In this document: in pieces, positions 40,049 through 49,408 of the stretch
Position numbering within the stretch: position 1 is the stretch's first letter
Layout of the letters: each line of letters opens with the position of its first letter
NCBI GenBank assembly: GCA_902519235.1
Contig: CABYJE010000002.1
Location: forward strand, 1-64,000
Direction: 5' to 3'
DNA: 64,000 nucleotides
DNA from: an uncultured Prochlorococcus sp.
Lineage (GTDB): Bacteria > Cyanobacteriota > Cyanobacteriia > PCC-6307 > Cyanobiaceae
Notes under the pieces: model-generated
The model's database searches: none
The model's input: only the letters and a program-made list of their open reading frames with translations
Told to the model about the DNA's origin: nothing
Program-made: the position numbers and the translations under genes

Positions 40049-41254
40049 TTATATAGAACTTGATTTTCTTAAGAAATAAAATCCGCTACTTAGAGAAATT
40101 ACTACTGGAAACCAAGCAGCAATTACAGGAGGAATTAATCCCTTAATGCCAAAAGAACTGGATACAAATGACATTATATAATAAACCAATATCAGAATCA
40201 CACTTAATCCAAACCCCTGACTTTTAGAAGATCTTAAATTAGATTTAGATCCTAAAATACTTCCTATTAATCCAAAAACCAAACATGCACAAGGTAAAGT
40301 AAATTTTTCTTGAATTCGTACTTGAATCTTTCTAATTTCCTTAAGATTTCCTATTTTTTTATATATTTTTTCAGCCTCTAAAGCTTCTTTTAAAGACATA
40401 TCGCTCGCATCTTTTGGGACTTTTGCAATATCTAAAGGGCCTTCAACAAAAGGATATGTATATTTTTGAAATTTAATATTTGTTGTTTGACCAATAGAGT
40501 CAGTTGAAACAATATTCCCATCTGTAAATATCCAAGAAGAATTATCTTTATCAAAGATGGCACTTTTTGCAGTAAGAATCTGCTTGATATTTACTCTGGA
40601 AAAGTCTAAAACTGTAACTTCTTTCATAGAATTATTTTCAAATCGAGAGGCATAGAAAATATGAGTTAAAAATGTATTTACTTTTGTTGGCTTATTAGTT
40701 AATGGATCTATTCTTGATCCTTTTCTAGTAAAAATAATGTTATTTTTACTTTTCCCTTTATTAAAAGAACTTCCTATTCCTGATCTTAAAGTTGATTCAG
40801 CAAGCTTATTGCTAGTGGGTACTAAATTATCATTGAAATAAAAAGTTAATCCTGTCATGAATATTGAAACTGCAATAGCTGGAGCTATAATTCTTGATGT
40901 TGTAATCCCTAATGACCTTAAAGCTATTAATTCAGAATTTGCTGATAGTTTTCCATAAGACAATAGTGTGGATAGTAAAACAGCCATTGGGAACGATAAA
41001 ACTAGAAAGCTTGGAAGGCTATAAATTAAGGCTTGTAAAGCTTTTAAGATAGGTAAGCCATACTCAACTATTTTCCTAATGAGATCGAACATTACCCCAA
41101 CAGATAATGAAATAACTGTAAAAGCTGAAATAGCAAATATCATAGGAGGTATAATTTGCCCTAATAACCATCTATCAATTAAAGGGAGCGAATACCAAGG
41201 AGTAATTATTTTTTTGACATTTTTGTTAAATTGTGATTGGTTTGAAATTTTCAA
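40049..41254 (-). CDS. LptF/LptG-type permease (YjgP/YjgQ family)
   Basis: 401 residues, six predicted membrane helices in two groups of three around a large periplasmic part (about residues 130-300). LGQIIPPMIFAISAFTVISL and LRSLGITTSRIIAP fit LptF/G, the membrane half of the lipopolysaccharide export transporter. Cyanobacteria often have one such protein serving both positions. Confidence 0.92.
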   Translation of the reverse strand: MKISNQSQFNKNVKKIITPWYSLPLIDRWLLGQIIPPMIFAISAFTVISLSVGVMFDLIRKIVEYGLPILKALQALIYSLPSFLVLSFPMAVLLSTLLSYGKLSANSELIALRSLGITTSRIIAPAIAVSIFMTGLTFYFNDNLVPTSNKLAESTLRSGIGSSFNKGKSKNNIIFTRKGSRIDPLTNKPTKVNTFLTHIFYASRFENNSMKEVTVLDFSRVNIKQILTAKSAIFDKDNSSWIFTDGNIVSTDSIGQTTNIKFQKYTYPFVEGPLDIAKVPKDASDMSLKEALEAEKIYKKIGNLKEIRKIQVRIQEKFTLPCACLVFGLIGSILGSKSNLRSSKSQGFGLSVILILVYYIMSFVSSSFGIKGLIPPVIAAWFPVVISLSSGFYFLRKSSSI

Positions 41255-41442
41255 AAGGAATTTATTAAATTTTTACTATCTTTTATTGCATTATAAAAGA
41301 TCAATGATTTTGAGACCAATTAAAAATTTTTGGTTAGGAAGATTATCTTAATATTTAGTTTTTAAAATATGAACAAAAAAGAGTTCATTCATACTTGCAG
41401 TTAACTAAAAAATTTGGTTTCTTTAAAAAAAAGAGAAAATTC

Positions 41443-41562
41443 ATGAAAAATAACCCTCTATTAAATGAGTGTAAATGTGTACACTGCAAACAAAAAGTAA
41501 ATCAGATTAATGAATCAAGAATATATTGGGGTAAGTTAATTTTAAGTAAAAATGTAGTTTAG
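41443..41562 (+). CDS. Small protein with CxC-x2-C
   Basis: 39 residues from ATG; a TTG at 41389 would add 18 basic residues. Motif NECKCVHCKQKVNQ resembles half of a zinc site. Function unknown. Confidence 0.5.
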   Translation: MKNNPLLNECKCVHCKQKVNQINESRIYWGKLILSKNVV

Positions 41563-41685
41563 TTTCTTTTTTTAACTTTCTAGAATTAATTATTGTTTTT
41601 AAATAAGAAAATTTTTGGATTTTTTTAATAGATAATATATTAATTTGTTTAATTTTTTAAAAAATTCTTTTGAAAACTTATTTAA

Positions 41686-41787
41686 TTACTTAGCTTTTTG
41701 ATTTCTTTTGTAAATTCTATTTTCTCTATTCAACAGAAAAAGTATGATCAAAATACAACTAGGAATTAGTATAAAATCTAACGACAT
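41686..41787 (-). CDS. 33-residue membrane peptide
   Basis: MSLDFILIPSCILIILFLLN with a basic tail RENRIYKRNQKAK. One helix, positive-inside end. Function unknown. Confidence 0.5.
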   Translation of the reverse strand: MSLDFILIPSCILIILFLLNRENRIYKRNQKAK

Positions 41788-42244
41788 AAATATTATTAAT
41801 TCTATTTTCTATTTAGCAATAAAATAATGTTTTGACAGTCTTAAATACCTTAAAAGCTTATTGAAATAAGAAAAGATTATATGTTTTGTTATTTATCTTG
41901 CTCTTAAAAATTAAAAAGAGCTTGAAAGTATCCCACCAACAAGCTCATGACGACATAGTTAGCTTCAGATTTCCTGATGTTAACCTGCTAAGCACTTCCT
42001 AAATGCTTCTTAAATTATACTAAGTAGAATTACTTACTGTGAGTATAAATGCTTACTTTGCGAACATATTCAAATATACTTGCTTAAGCAAAGAATTTAA
42101 TTAAAGCTTTTCAAATAACTTTTTTTGATAAAGCGGCCATAATATCGTCCTAGAAAAACTTGCCACAAATACTGCCTTGAATTAAGTTTACATAAGTTAA
42201 TAATCATGTTATATTCGTTTACATATCTAGGCAGTTTATTTTTT
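41788..42244. other. Non-coding region before hli with hairpins
   Basis: 457 bases. GAGCTTG (41918-41924) pairs with CAAGCTC (41940-41946); TTGCTTAAGCAA (42079-42090) is a 12-bp palindrome; AGTATAAATGCTT (42041-42053) resembles the spacer palindrome of the 35973 promoter. Regulatory region of the hli gene, possibly with a small RNA. Confidence 0.5.
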
Positions 42245-42451
42245 ATGTCAAAATCAGGCGTTACAACAGAATCGGGCGGTAGACAAAATATGTTTCCTTC
42301 GGAGACAAGGCCTTACATAGATGAATCCGTATCCTACGACGGGTATCCTCAAAATGCAGAAAAAGTAAATGGTAGATGGGCTATGGTAGGTTTTGTGGCT
42401 CTTCTTGGTGCTTATATAACAACAGGACAAATCATACCTGGAATCTTTTGA
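42245..42451 (+). CDS. hli: High-light-inducible protein (Hli), long form
   Basis: 68 residues from ATG 42245 (MSKSGVTTESGG); an upstream in-frame ATG at 42206 adds a less likely hydrophobic start. Acidic N-terminal extension, then EKVNGRWAMVGFVALLGAYI and TGQIIPGIF. Pigment-binding photoprotection role by family. Confidence 0.93.
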   Translation: MSKSGVTTESGGRQNMFPSETRPYIDESVSYDGYPQNAEKVNGRWAMVGFVALLGAYITTGQIIPGIF

Positions 42452-42521
42452 TATTTAATTATTCAAATTTTTCTTTAGAAGCTTATACGAATCTATCTAT
42501 TTAACAAACATAATTTCTCTT

Positions 42522-42660
42522 TTACTTGATTTTATCGAGGTTGGAGAATAGAAAGAACCAAACAAACGTTATAGCATTTAGGCTTAATATTATCCCAAGA
42601 AATAAATAAGCAAATTTTTTTCCAATAAACGCTGTTTCAGGTTCAAGTTTTACCCTCATA
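42522..42660 (-). pseudogene. Small membrane gene with a frameshift
   Basis: The ATG at 42660 opens MRVKLEPETAFIGKKFAYLF. In the written sequence the frame then becomes non-hydrophobic; removing one T of the T4 run near 42602 gives LGIILSLNAITFVWFFLFSN and a clean stop near 42522. The membrane version looks like the original gene. Could also be a sequencing error. Confidence 0.45.
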
Positions 42661-42930
42661 AATCTTTAGAATTTTTGATTAAGATAATAGCATTATTTAA
42701 CAAATAAATTTAAATCTATAATAAGTAAAAGTATCAAATTCATGAATTTTATGTTTTTTACTATAATCTAGACTCTTTTCTATTTCTTAATTTATTAATT
42801 GGATAAATTTTTTTATGTTAATTTAGGTAGTGCTTTAAATGTTTTTTAGTCTATCTCTATATTGAGTATATGGATATATAAACCAAAACTAATTCAGGAA
42901 ATTTTTAGGAATTAAAAAAAAATAAAAAAA

Positions 42931-42955
42931 AAGAACCATTTGTAAATGGTTCTTT
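42931..42955 (-). terminator. Terminator of the hli pair
   Basis: 9-bp perfect stem GAACCATTT / AAATGGTTC with a two-base gap; on the minus strand it is followed by a long T-run. 22 bases beyond the last hli stop. Confidence 0.9.
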
Positions 42956-42976
42956 GATGAAATTTCAAATTTTTGT

Positions 42977-43117
42977 TTAGATAAAACCCGGTATGATTTG
43001 GCCTGTGGTTAAATATGCTCCTATTAGAGCTATAAAACCTATCATTGCAAACCTTCCATTTAGTTTTTCAGCTACTATTTTTTCTTTTTCGACAATTTTT
43101 GGTTCTGAATTATTCAT
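42977..43117 (-). CDS. hli: High-light-inducible protein (Hli)
   Basis: 46 residues: charged start NNSEPKIVEKEKIVAEK, then LNGRFAMIGFIALIGAYL and TGQIIPGFI. The ATG overlaps the TAA of the upstream hli by one base (TAATG). Ends with a strong terminator. Confidence 0.93.
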   Translation of the reverse strand: MNNSEPKIVEKEKIVAEKLNGRFAMIGFIALIGAYLTTGQIIPGFI

Positions 43118-43224
43118 TAGAACCATCCTGGGATAATCTGGCCTGTTGTTACATACGCACCAACTGCTGCAACGAAACCTAGCATTGCTGCCCATCCGTT
43201 AAAACGTTCTGCTTCTGGAGTCAT
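43117..43224 (-). CDS. hli: High-light-inducible protein (Hli), minimal form
   Basis: 35 residues: MTPEAERFNGWAAMLGFVAA then VGAYVTTGQIIPGWF. Close to the shortest possible Hli. Coupled by a one-base overlap to the 46-residue hli downstream, so two different Hlis would be made in fixed ratio and may pair. Confidence 0.93.
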   Translation of the reverse strand: MTPEAERFNGWAAMLGFVAAVGAYVTTGQIIPGWF

Positions 43225-43805
43225 TTTTATTGAGTAATTTGTTAACAAATATAACATAAATATTATTAAATGTAAAGAAAATAAGAGAATTCTGCTTGAA
43301 AGGCCTGACTAATATCAATTATGTGACAATTACGTATCAGATTATACTCTTTTGTCGGCATGATTTTTGGGGTTAGTATTTCAATTTTTGAGAGAAAAAA
43401 TATAAGTTAGAAGCTTTTTCTTTTCTATAAGAAAATCCTCATTTAGAGTTTATTTAAATTAATATTAATTGAGAGTCAGCTAGTAGGGATACAGGCTGGC
43501 TCTTTTAATTGGAATTCTTTATCTTTGAGAAAAAAGTAGTTTTTAGAAGCCAAATAATTGCTATGAATAAATAAGATATAAAAATACTTGAATGTCATTT
43601 GAAACCTATTACTTGCATTTAATTTTTGCAAGAATTCCTTCTCTATTAAGTTCTGATTTAATACTTTATGTCTTGCCAAGTCTTTCAGTTTTAATATTAT
43701 TCTTTAGCATTAAAATAATATTTTTTAAGACGCCTAAGTTGAGGAAAATAAAATAGCAAATAAACTCTTTATTTTTATTAACTGCATTTCCAAATTCTTT
43801 TAATT
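43225..43805. other. Gene-poor gap, promoter side of hli pair
   Basis: 581 bases. A 67-codon minus-strand frame (43476-43679) is open but low-complexity, and its end is overlapped by a plus-strand terminator, so I do not call it. A small plus-strand RNA ending at 43506 is possible. Confidence 0.5.
43472..43506 (+). terminator. Intrinsic terminator without an assigned gene
   Basis: AGAGTCAGC / GCTGGCTCT, nine pairs with one G-U, then four T. No plus-strand ORF precedes it, so an unannotated small RNA is suggested. Confidence 0.65.
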
Positions 43806-44429
43806 TTGGATAAAAGACTTTTTTTTTCAGCTACTCAAAGAAATAAGTACTCAATTGGAAATGTACTAGAGAGAATTATAAAAAAAAATGGCTCAATATT
43901 AGAAATTGGAAGTGGTAGTGGTGAGCATGGAGTGGCCTTTCAAAAACGCTTTCCTGAAATAATTTGGCAAACAAGTGATCCATATTTAATCCATAGAAAA
44001 AGTATAAGCTCTTGGATTGAATATGAAGCATTAAGTAAGAAAATGCCCCAGCCACTTAATCTTGATGTAGAGAAAATTCCTTGGAAAATTCCATTTCAAT
44101 TAGCAAATTCTTTGCAAGGTATAGTTTCTATAAATATGATTCACGTAGCAAATTGGAATTGCACTATAGAGCTTTTTCGCGAGTCAGGGAAAATACTTAA
44201 AGAAGGACAATTTTTGATATTGTATGGGCCATTTAAAATTGGTAATAAGCATACAAGTAAAAGTAATTGTTTATTTGATAGTTCATTAAAAATGCAAAAT
44301 TATCTTTGGGGTATTAGAAATCTTGAGAACGTCAGTGATGAAGCTAAAAAAAATGGTTTTTTTCAAGAAGATATTATTGATATGCCTGCAAATAATTTCT
44401 CAATAATTTACAGAAAAACTTCTTATTAA
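43806..44429 (+). CDS. DUF938 family methyltransferase
   Basis: 207 residues from TTG (LDKRLFFSATQRNK read as M). SAM-binding motif ILEIGSGSGEHGV at about residues 32-44; SINMIHVANW follows. DUF938 is a Rossmann methyltransferase group with unknown substrate. Confidence 0.9.
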   Translation: MDKRLFFSATQRNKYSIGNVLERIIKKNGSILEIGSGSGEHGVAFQKRFPEIIWQTSDPYLIHRKSISSWIEYEALSKKMPQPLNLDVEKIPWKIPFQLANSLQGIVSINMIHVANWNCTIELFRESGKILKEGQFLILYGPFKIGNKHTSKSNCLFDSSLKMQNYLWGIRNLENVSDEAKKNGFFQEDIIDMPANNFSIIYRKTSY

Positions 44430-44471
44430 AAAGATTAAGTAATCAATAATCAAATAAAAGTTTTTTAAAAC

Positions 44472-44636
44472 TTATAAACCTGAGAGCTTTCTGCTCCACT
44501 CTTTATGCTTTTCATCTAAATTAGAAGCTTTTTCTCCTAAACTTAAATGCCTCTCTAGCAACTCAATTTTTGTAATAGTTATTTTTTCAGAATAGAATTT
44601 AATGGGTTGTTTACCATGTAAATTGTCTCCACTCAT
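44472..44636 (-). CDS. Small charged hypothetical protein
   Basis: 54 residues, soluble, helical: MSGDNLHGKQPIKFYSEKIT then LERHLSLGEKASNLDEKHKE. Clean ATG-to-TAA in a gap between real genes. Function unknown. Confidence 0.6.
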   Translation of the reverse strand: MSGDNLHGKQPIKFYSEKITITKIELLERHLSLGEKASNLDEKHKEWSRKLSGL

Positions 44637-44749
44637 AATGAAACATAATTGATCTCTGACATTTCTAGGATGAAAAATAAATTATCAGAAATTCTTTTAT
44701 ATTATTTTCAGATTGTCTTAAGTTAATGTGATAAAAAGATTTATTTTTA

Positions 44750-45925
44750 TCACATTTTGATCTTTCTTTTCTTGTATGAAGATTGCCAAAGATATCTTTC
44801 ACTATTTTTATCTGACTTAACAGCGACGCAATTGCAAGCAATATTCCAAAGTGCTTTGGGGATGGGGTCAGGATTAAAAAGATAAGCTTTTTTAAAGGCT
44901 TTTTTTATTAAGACAGTAGCTTTTTTAGCGTGATAATGAGGAATGGTCGGGCTAACATGATGAACCACATGACTTGAACCTATATTATGATGCAGGAAAT
45001 TAAGAATTTTGCCGTAAGGCCTGTCAATAGATAGAAAGGCTCCTCTCATATAATCGAAATCCTTATTTGAAAGATGGGGGACATCAGAATCTGTATGGTG
45101 AAGCCATGTATAAACGACTAACCAACAATTAACCACTAAAAGAGGGCCAATATACATAGCAATTACTGGAAATATTCCAAACTTAAAAACTAAATAAAAA
45201 ATACCTAATAATGTCGTAGCTACGCCAATATCTGATAACCAAACTTTCTTGGTCCATATTGATGGCCATAATGCTTTGGAAAATGGTTCGATTGGCCAAA
45301 AATGATTTGAAGTTCCATACTTTACTCCTCCAGTACTACCTGTAAGTAAATAAGCAGGCCAGCCAAATATTAGATGTAAAAGAACTTGAAGAATTCCGTA
45401 ATTTTTCTTACCTAAGGAATGCGAAAATCGCAATTCTTTTTCCCCTCCAACTTTTTCTGTAACTCCGTTTCCTTCTATGACTAAAGGAACATGAGTTTCA
45501 CCATTAGTTATATTGTTTGTGAATCGATGATGAACAGCATGAGAACGCTGCCAAGAAAAATAAGGAACTAGTAATAATGAATGAAGTAAATATCCAGTAA
45601 TAGTTTCCAAACTCTTGTTTTCAGAAAATGCTCCATGTCCACATTCATGTGCAATGACCCAGAATCCCATTGCAGTGGTGCCAGAAATTAGTGAGTAAAT
45701 GATCCAAATTGGGATCATTTTTGAAGTAAATGGAATAGATAAACCTATCGCAAATACTATTGATTGAATTAAAGCTGATTGTGATAGATAACTTAAAGAA
45801 GTTTTAGTATTGCTTTTAAAATACTGATCTGGGATAACATCCCGAAACTCTTTTATGCTTGGAATATCTTCATGATCTATTTCAAGCGCTTGGCCTTTTA
45901 GGCCAGAAAATTTTATATTACTCAA
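44750..45925 (-). CDS. desA: Fatty acid desaturase, DesA type
   Basis: 391 residues. Three His boxes: HECGH, HAVHH and HVVHH, with membrane helices between them as in acyl-lipid delta-12 desaturases. Inserts a double bond in membrane glycerolipids, using ferredoxin. The exact regioselectivity is inferred from overall form. Confidence 0.9.
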   Translation of the reverse strand: MSNIKFSGLKGQALEIDHEDIPSIKEFRDVIPDQYFKSNTKTSLSYLSQSALIQSIVFAIGLSIPFTSKMIPIWIIYSLISGTTAMGFWVIAHECGHGAFSENKSLETITGYLLHSLLLVPYFSWQRSHAVHHRFTNNITNGETHVPLVIEGNGVTEKVGGEKELRFSHSLGKKNYGILQVLLHLIFGWPAYLLTGSTGGVKYGTSNHFWPIEPFSKALWPSIWTKKVWLSDIGVATTLLGIFYLVFKFGIFPVIAMYIGPLLVVNCWLVVYTWLHHTDSDVPHLSNKDFDYMRGAFLSIDRPYGKILNFLHHNIGSSHVVHHVSPTIPHYHAKKATVLIKKAFKKAYLFNPDPIPKALWNIACNCVAVKSDKNSERYLWQSSYKKRKIKM

Positions 45926-46179
45926 ATTTTTTTTCAGGTAAGAATTTAGTTAAATAAAAATCAATTTATGTATACTATTATCCATCACCGGATCTAGTTA
46001 TGAAAAGAATGTATAGTTTGTTTTTTCAATAGAGTTTTTTTAAAGCTAAATTCCATCTTCCAATAAATTAATACAAGTCCAACAATTTTGGCTTTATGGT
46101 TTTATTAAATCTCTTTAGTTATATCATCATTCAATTAGTTATTTTCTCGTTGAATGTCTTTCACTCATTTAAAATTAAT

Positions 46180-46311
46180 TTAAAGTCCGCGTATATACTT
46201 CTTTGGAAGACCAGACCGTTTATTTGGTCTTACTAAAATAGGTAAAATAATAACTCCTGCAGTAAAAAGACATATTGGTGCAACTACCATCAGTATAGAT
46301 TCTAAGGACAT
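46180..46311 (-). CDS. Small membrane protein
   Basis: 43 residues; MSLESILMVVAPICLFTAGV forms one helix, then a basic tail PNKRSGLPKKYIRGL. Size and form recall small thylakoid proteins but no named family fits. Confidence 0.65.
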   Translation of the reverse strand: MSLESILMVVAPICLFTAGVIILPILVRPNKRSGLPKKYIRGL

Positions 46312-46507
46312 GAAAAATATTGAACTTATTAATAAATAGCAGGATTTGTTTTTTAAGTCATGCGTATTTATATCTATTTCGAGAGAATTGCTTTAAAATA
46401 CAAAAATTATTAAGCAAAAAAGAAAAAAATATTAAAAAAAACTGATTTTTTTATAATTCATCCTAATTAAGTAAGTTATCTACTAATTAAAAGAGAGGTG
46501 ATTTCTC

Positions 46508-46648
46508 ATGGATGAAGAAAAAAAATGGATGTTAATGACCTATTACTGCCCAACTCATGGCAATTCAGGTATTCTAAAGCCGATGGAAATAACAAAAAAA
46601 GAAATTAGGGAAACATTATTGAAAAAAGTCCAGGATCCTAAAAGATAA
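46508..46648 (+). CDS. Small hypothetical protein
   Basis: 46 residues, MDEEKKWMLMTYYCPTHGNS then a basic helix. A GAGAGGTG site lies before the ATG. Soluble; CPTH may bind metal. Function unknown. Confidence 0.65.
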   Translation: MDEEKKWMLMTYYCPTHGNSGILKPMEITKKEIRETLLKKVQDPKR

Positions 46649-46850
46649 TTTCTCAACAAATTTTAACTCTGAGAAAGGGTTATAAATCTTGAATGAATTC
46701 TTATAAATAAAGTATTAATATCGTGCAAAATCACGATAGCTGGTTTTAAATTATTAACATAACTATATTCATAGAGATGTTATTTTTAAAGCAAATCTCA
46801 TTTAAACTGTCAAAAAATTTTTAATTAAAAAGTAATTTTATTCACAATTT

Positions 46851-47003
46851 CTACTCTTGATCGCAATCGCAAGTCAATTCACATTGATTAATATTACTTG
46901 ATGATAACCTATCTAGAATTCTTAACATATCAATTTCTGAAAGCTCTCCATTAGGATTCCATTTTAAAGTTGTTTTCCTTTGAGGTGAATTTTTTTTATT
47001 CAT
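46851..47003 (-). CDS. Small Cys-containing protein
   Basis: 50 residues: basic start, then a helix and end QCELTCDCDQE with three Cys. Overlaps the twin-CX3C gene upstream by eight bases in another frame, so the two are likely co-translated. Confidence 0.65.
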   Translation of the reverse strand: MNKKNSPQRKTTLKWNPNGELSEIDMLRILDRLSSSNINQCELTCDCDQE

Positions 47004-47205
47004 TTTGATCTTCCCCCTTTAAATGAATTTCTAAACAACGAGTAATACATTCTTGATGACCATCTACGATACTGCACTCAGTAATACATTCAAAATATGA
47101 ATTAATAGAATCTATTTCTGAATTTTGGTTGGTAGAAACAAATGAATCATTCATGATTTTGGGAGATTTATTTGGAATAGAGATATAGCACGAAATTATG
47201 TTCAA
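46996..47205 (-). CDS. Twin CX3C small protein, copy 2
   Basis: Up to 69 residues; an ATG at 47154 (MNDSFVSTNQ) is a likely start, giving 52. Core YFECITECSIVDGHQECITR then C, with CX3C-X8-CX3C and a following HL, as in copy 1 at 30088. Cys geometry fits a disulfide-linked helical hairpin. Confidence 0.75.
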   Translation of the reverse strand: MNIISCYISIPNKSPKIMNDSFVSTNQNSEIDSINSYFECITECSIVDGHQECITRCLEIHLKGEDQNE

Positions 47206-47432
47206 AAATTCAATTTATTAAGTAAATTAGAGAAAATAAGTATTATTTACTAAATTTATATTCATCCAGGTTTGCATTAATAGAGTAATAATATTTTTTA
47301 CTGAAAATAATAAATTAGTTTATTAATATTATTTTTATTCAAAGTAATCTTTCAAAAAAAATCAGCATAAAGACTGATTTACTTTTAAGTAATTTAGTTA
47401 GATGATAAAAAAGTACACTTTTAGATTTTCAA

Positions 47433-47585
47433 ATGAAATCAGTAATTAATTGGCTTTCGAAAATGTTAGAGAGTATGGCTAACGCTTTTATGCATCCTTT
47501 AAAGAATGACTTGCCTCCATCTATTGGTACTCATGCGTATACCAGTATTCCAATAAAAAGAAAGTTAAAGAGAAGGTGGAATTAG
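47433..47585 (+). CDS. Small basic hypothetical protein
   Basis: 50 residues: MKSVINWLSKMLESMANAFM helix, then NDLPPSIGTHAYTSIPIKRK and a strongly basic end. Converges with the desaturase gene, three bases between stops. Function unknown. Confidence 0.65.
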   Translation: MKSVINWLSKMLESMANAFMHPLKNDLPPSIGTHAYTSIPIKRKLKRRWN

Positions 47586-47588
47586 GTA

Positions 47589-48704
47589 TTAACTTATAGG
47601 GATTAATTTTTCATTTTTGTTATCCCAAATTATGTATTTGAAGCAGTGTGAAAAATCGCTTAATTTTAAGAATTTTGCTTCCTTAAGTAAATGAATATTT
47701 GCATTATGACAAGCTTTTAAGTTGTAATTTGGTATTCTTTCAGAAAGATGATGAATGCTGTGAAAAGATATGTCTGCTAAAAACCAATTTAGCCAATCAG
47801 GTATATCTAAATTGCTACTACCCAAAATTGCCCCATCGACGATATCCCAATTTTTTGTGTTTTTAGCATATGCATTTTTATAATTATGTTGGACGAAAAA
47901 AACACATATTAGAATTCCTGCTGAGAGAGCTAATACTACGGAATAAAATGATAAGAAAAAAACTAACCCAAACCATTTACACATAAATATCCACCCTGTT
48001 ATCACTACTAAGTTATTTATTATTAATTCAAATAATTCACTAAAATTATCTCCATAATCAGAAAAAGGGGGTTTAACTTTTGAATAAATAGCAAAGAGTT
48101 TATAAAATTCTCTGTTTTTTATTTTTAGAAAAGTCTCTACCAATATATCTTTCATTAAATTAAAAATAACAATAATCAGTCCTAACCTGGGTTTTAAAAC
48201 TAAGTAAAAAAAACCACCTGGGAAAAGCATGATCCAATTTCGACTGAGTTTATAAAATATTTTCCCTCTTTTTGAGAGGGAATTGTAATCTTCGAGACTT
48301 AAAACATCTATAGGACCTTTGTAAATTTCCCAATTCCCATTATTTCTATGATGAAATGCATGATCAATTGACCATGATTTCTGGGGAATACCATTTACCA
48401 AACCAAGTAAAAATCCAAAAAAACGATTTAATTTACGTTTTGTAAAAAGAGAATTATGTCCGCAATCATGCATTAATGAAAATACTCTAGAAGAAAATAA
48501 AGTTAGAAGACAAATAATAGGTATTAAGGAGAAACCTTTTACTATTAATGAAAAAGGATGATTTAGTATTTGATATAAAATTATCCAAATAGAGATTATT
48601 GGGATAATGGTAGAAATTATTTGAAATGAAGCCCTAAAATTATTTCTTTTTAGAAATGGCTTGATTAAAAAATCACTTCTATTAACTTCGAGCATATTTA
48701 CCAT
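47589..48704 (-). CDS. Fatty acid desaturase family protein
   Basis: 371 residues; a second ATG two codons on (MLEVNRSD) may be the start. His boxes HDCGHNSLF, HAFHH and HSIHH are intact with four or more membrane helices. Diverged from the DesA-type gene at 44750, so a different substrate or position is likely. Confidence 0.88.
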   Translation of the reverse strand: MVNMLEVNRSDFLIKPFLKRNNFRASFQIISTIIPIISIWIILYQILNHPFSLIVKGFSLIPIICLLTLFSSRVFSLMHDCGHNSLFTKRKLNRFFGFLLGLVNGIPQKSWSIDHAFHHRNNGNWEIYKGPIDVLSLEDYNSLSKRGKIFYKLSRNWIMLFPGGFFYLVLKPRLGLIIVIFNLMKDILVETFLKIKNREFYKLFAIYSKVKPPFSDYGDNFSELFELIINNLVVITGWIFMCKWFGLVFFLSFYSVVLALSAGILICVFFVQHNYKNAYAKNTKNWDIVDGAILGSSNLDIPDWLNWFLADISFHSIHHLSERIPNYNLKACHNANIHLLKEAKFLKLSDFSHCFKYIIWDNKNEKLIPIS

Positions 48705-48777
48705 TTTTTAGTGAACCTAACAAAGTTTAAAAAATATTGGTTATTAACTAAGGAAAAGCTAATATTTATAAACTTTA

Positions 48778-48933
48778 CTAAAGAATAAATTCTTTAGACA
48801 TAGTTCTTAATTGATCTAGATTTAGTCTTTCTAAGTAATTCTTAAAGTCACAAAGATTCTTTGTCGATTCACAATCTTTACTATCGTAAAGAAGGCTATT
48901 TGAAATTAACTCAATAAGATGATCTTTGTCCAT
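48778..48933 (-). CDS. 51-residue paralog family protein, copy 2
   Basis: MDKDHLIELISNSLLYDSKD to LDQLRTMSKEFIL. Same length and same ends as copy 1 at 24518. The middle has two Cys absent from copy 1. Function unknown. Confidence 0.8.
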   Translation of the reverse strand: MDKDHLIELISNSLLYDSKDCESTKNLCDFKNYLERLNLDQLRTMSKEFIL

Positions 48934-49016
48934 AACCCCTTATAGACTATATTTCGGGTTAAAAAAACTAAGGTCTTGAATTCGAGATCATTAAGTCATT
49001 TTTGTAGAACTAATTT

Positions 49017-49235
49017 TTATAAATTTTTTAAATCTCGTTCTATTTTTTCTAATCTTTCGTTTAATTCTTTTTGTTCTTTAATTAAGGCTTTTTTCTTTTC
49101 GGCAAGCTCTTTGTTTAAAGGCGAATTGAAATATTTTTGATAAGCTACAAAAAAAACTGCTATTGCAACTGCAATACCGAGAGCACCAATAATTAAAATT
49201 GGAGATGAAGGAAAGTCATAAAATGGAATTGACAA
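49017..49235 (-). CDS. Membrane-anchored coiled-coil protein
   Basis: 72 residues. N-terminal helix SPILIIGALGIAVAIAVFFV in the membrane, then a charged coiled coil AEKKKALIKEQKELNERLEK. Could scaffold a membrane complex; no family recognised. Confidence 0.75.
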   Translation of the reverse strand: MSIPFYDFPSSPILIIGALGIAVAIAVFFVAYQKYFNSPLNKELAEKKKALIKEQKELNERLEKIERDLKNL

Positions 49236-49408
49236 TGTTCTTTATTAAAAACAGATTTTAGCTATCAGATAAACAAAAAAATGAGTAATAAATACTTATT
49301 TTCTAAGAAGTTTTATGGGCAATTAAGCTTTTTATTTGGAAAATAAGTAATTGTACAGCTGTCAAACAATAAATATTTAATAATGATTAATCTAGAAAAA
49401 ATTATTTC

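Noticed and set aside
28049-43224. Prophage or integrated element carrying the hli genes
   Set aside because: The Hli type is shared with cyanophages, but no phage structural, replication or integrase gene is seen.
43476-43679. 67-codon minus-strand ORF
   Set aside because: Low-complexity translation, no recognisable start context, and its end lies inside a plus-strand intrinsic terminator.
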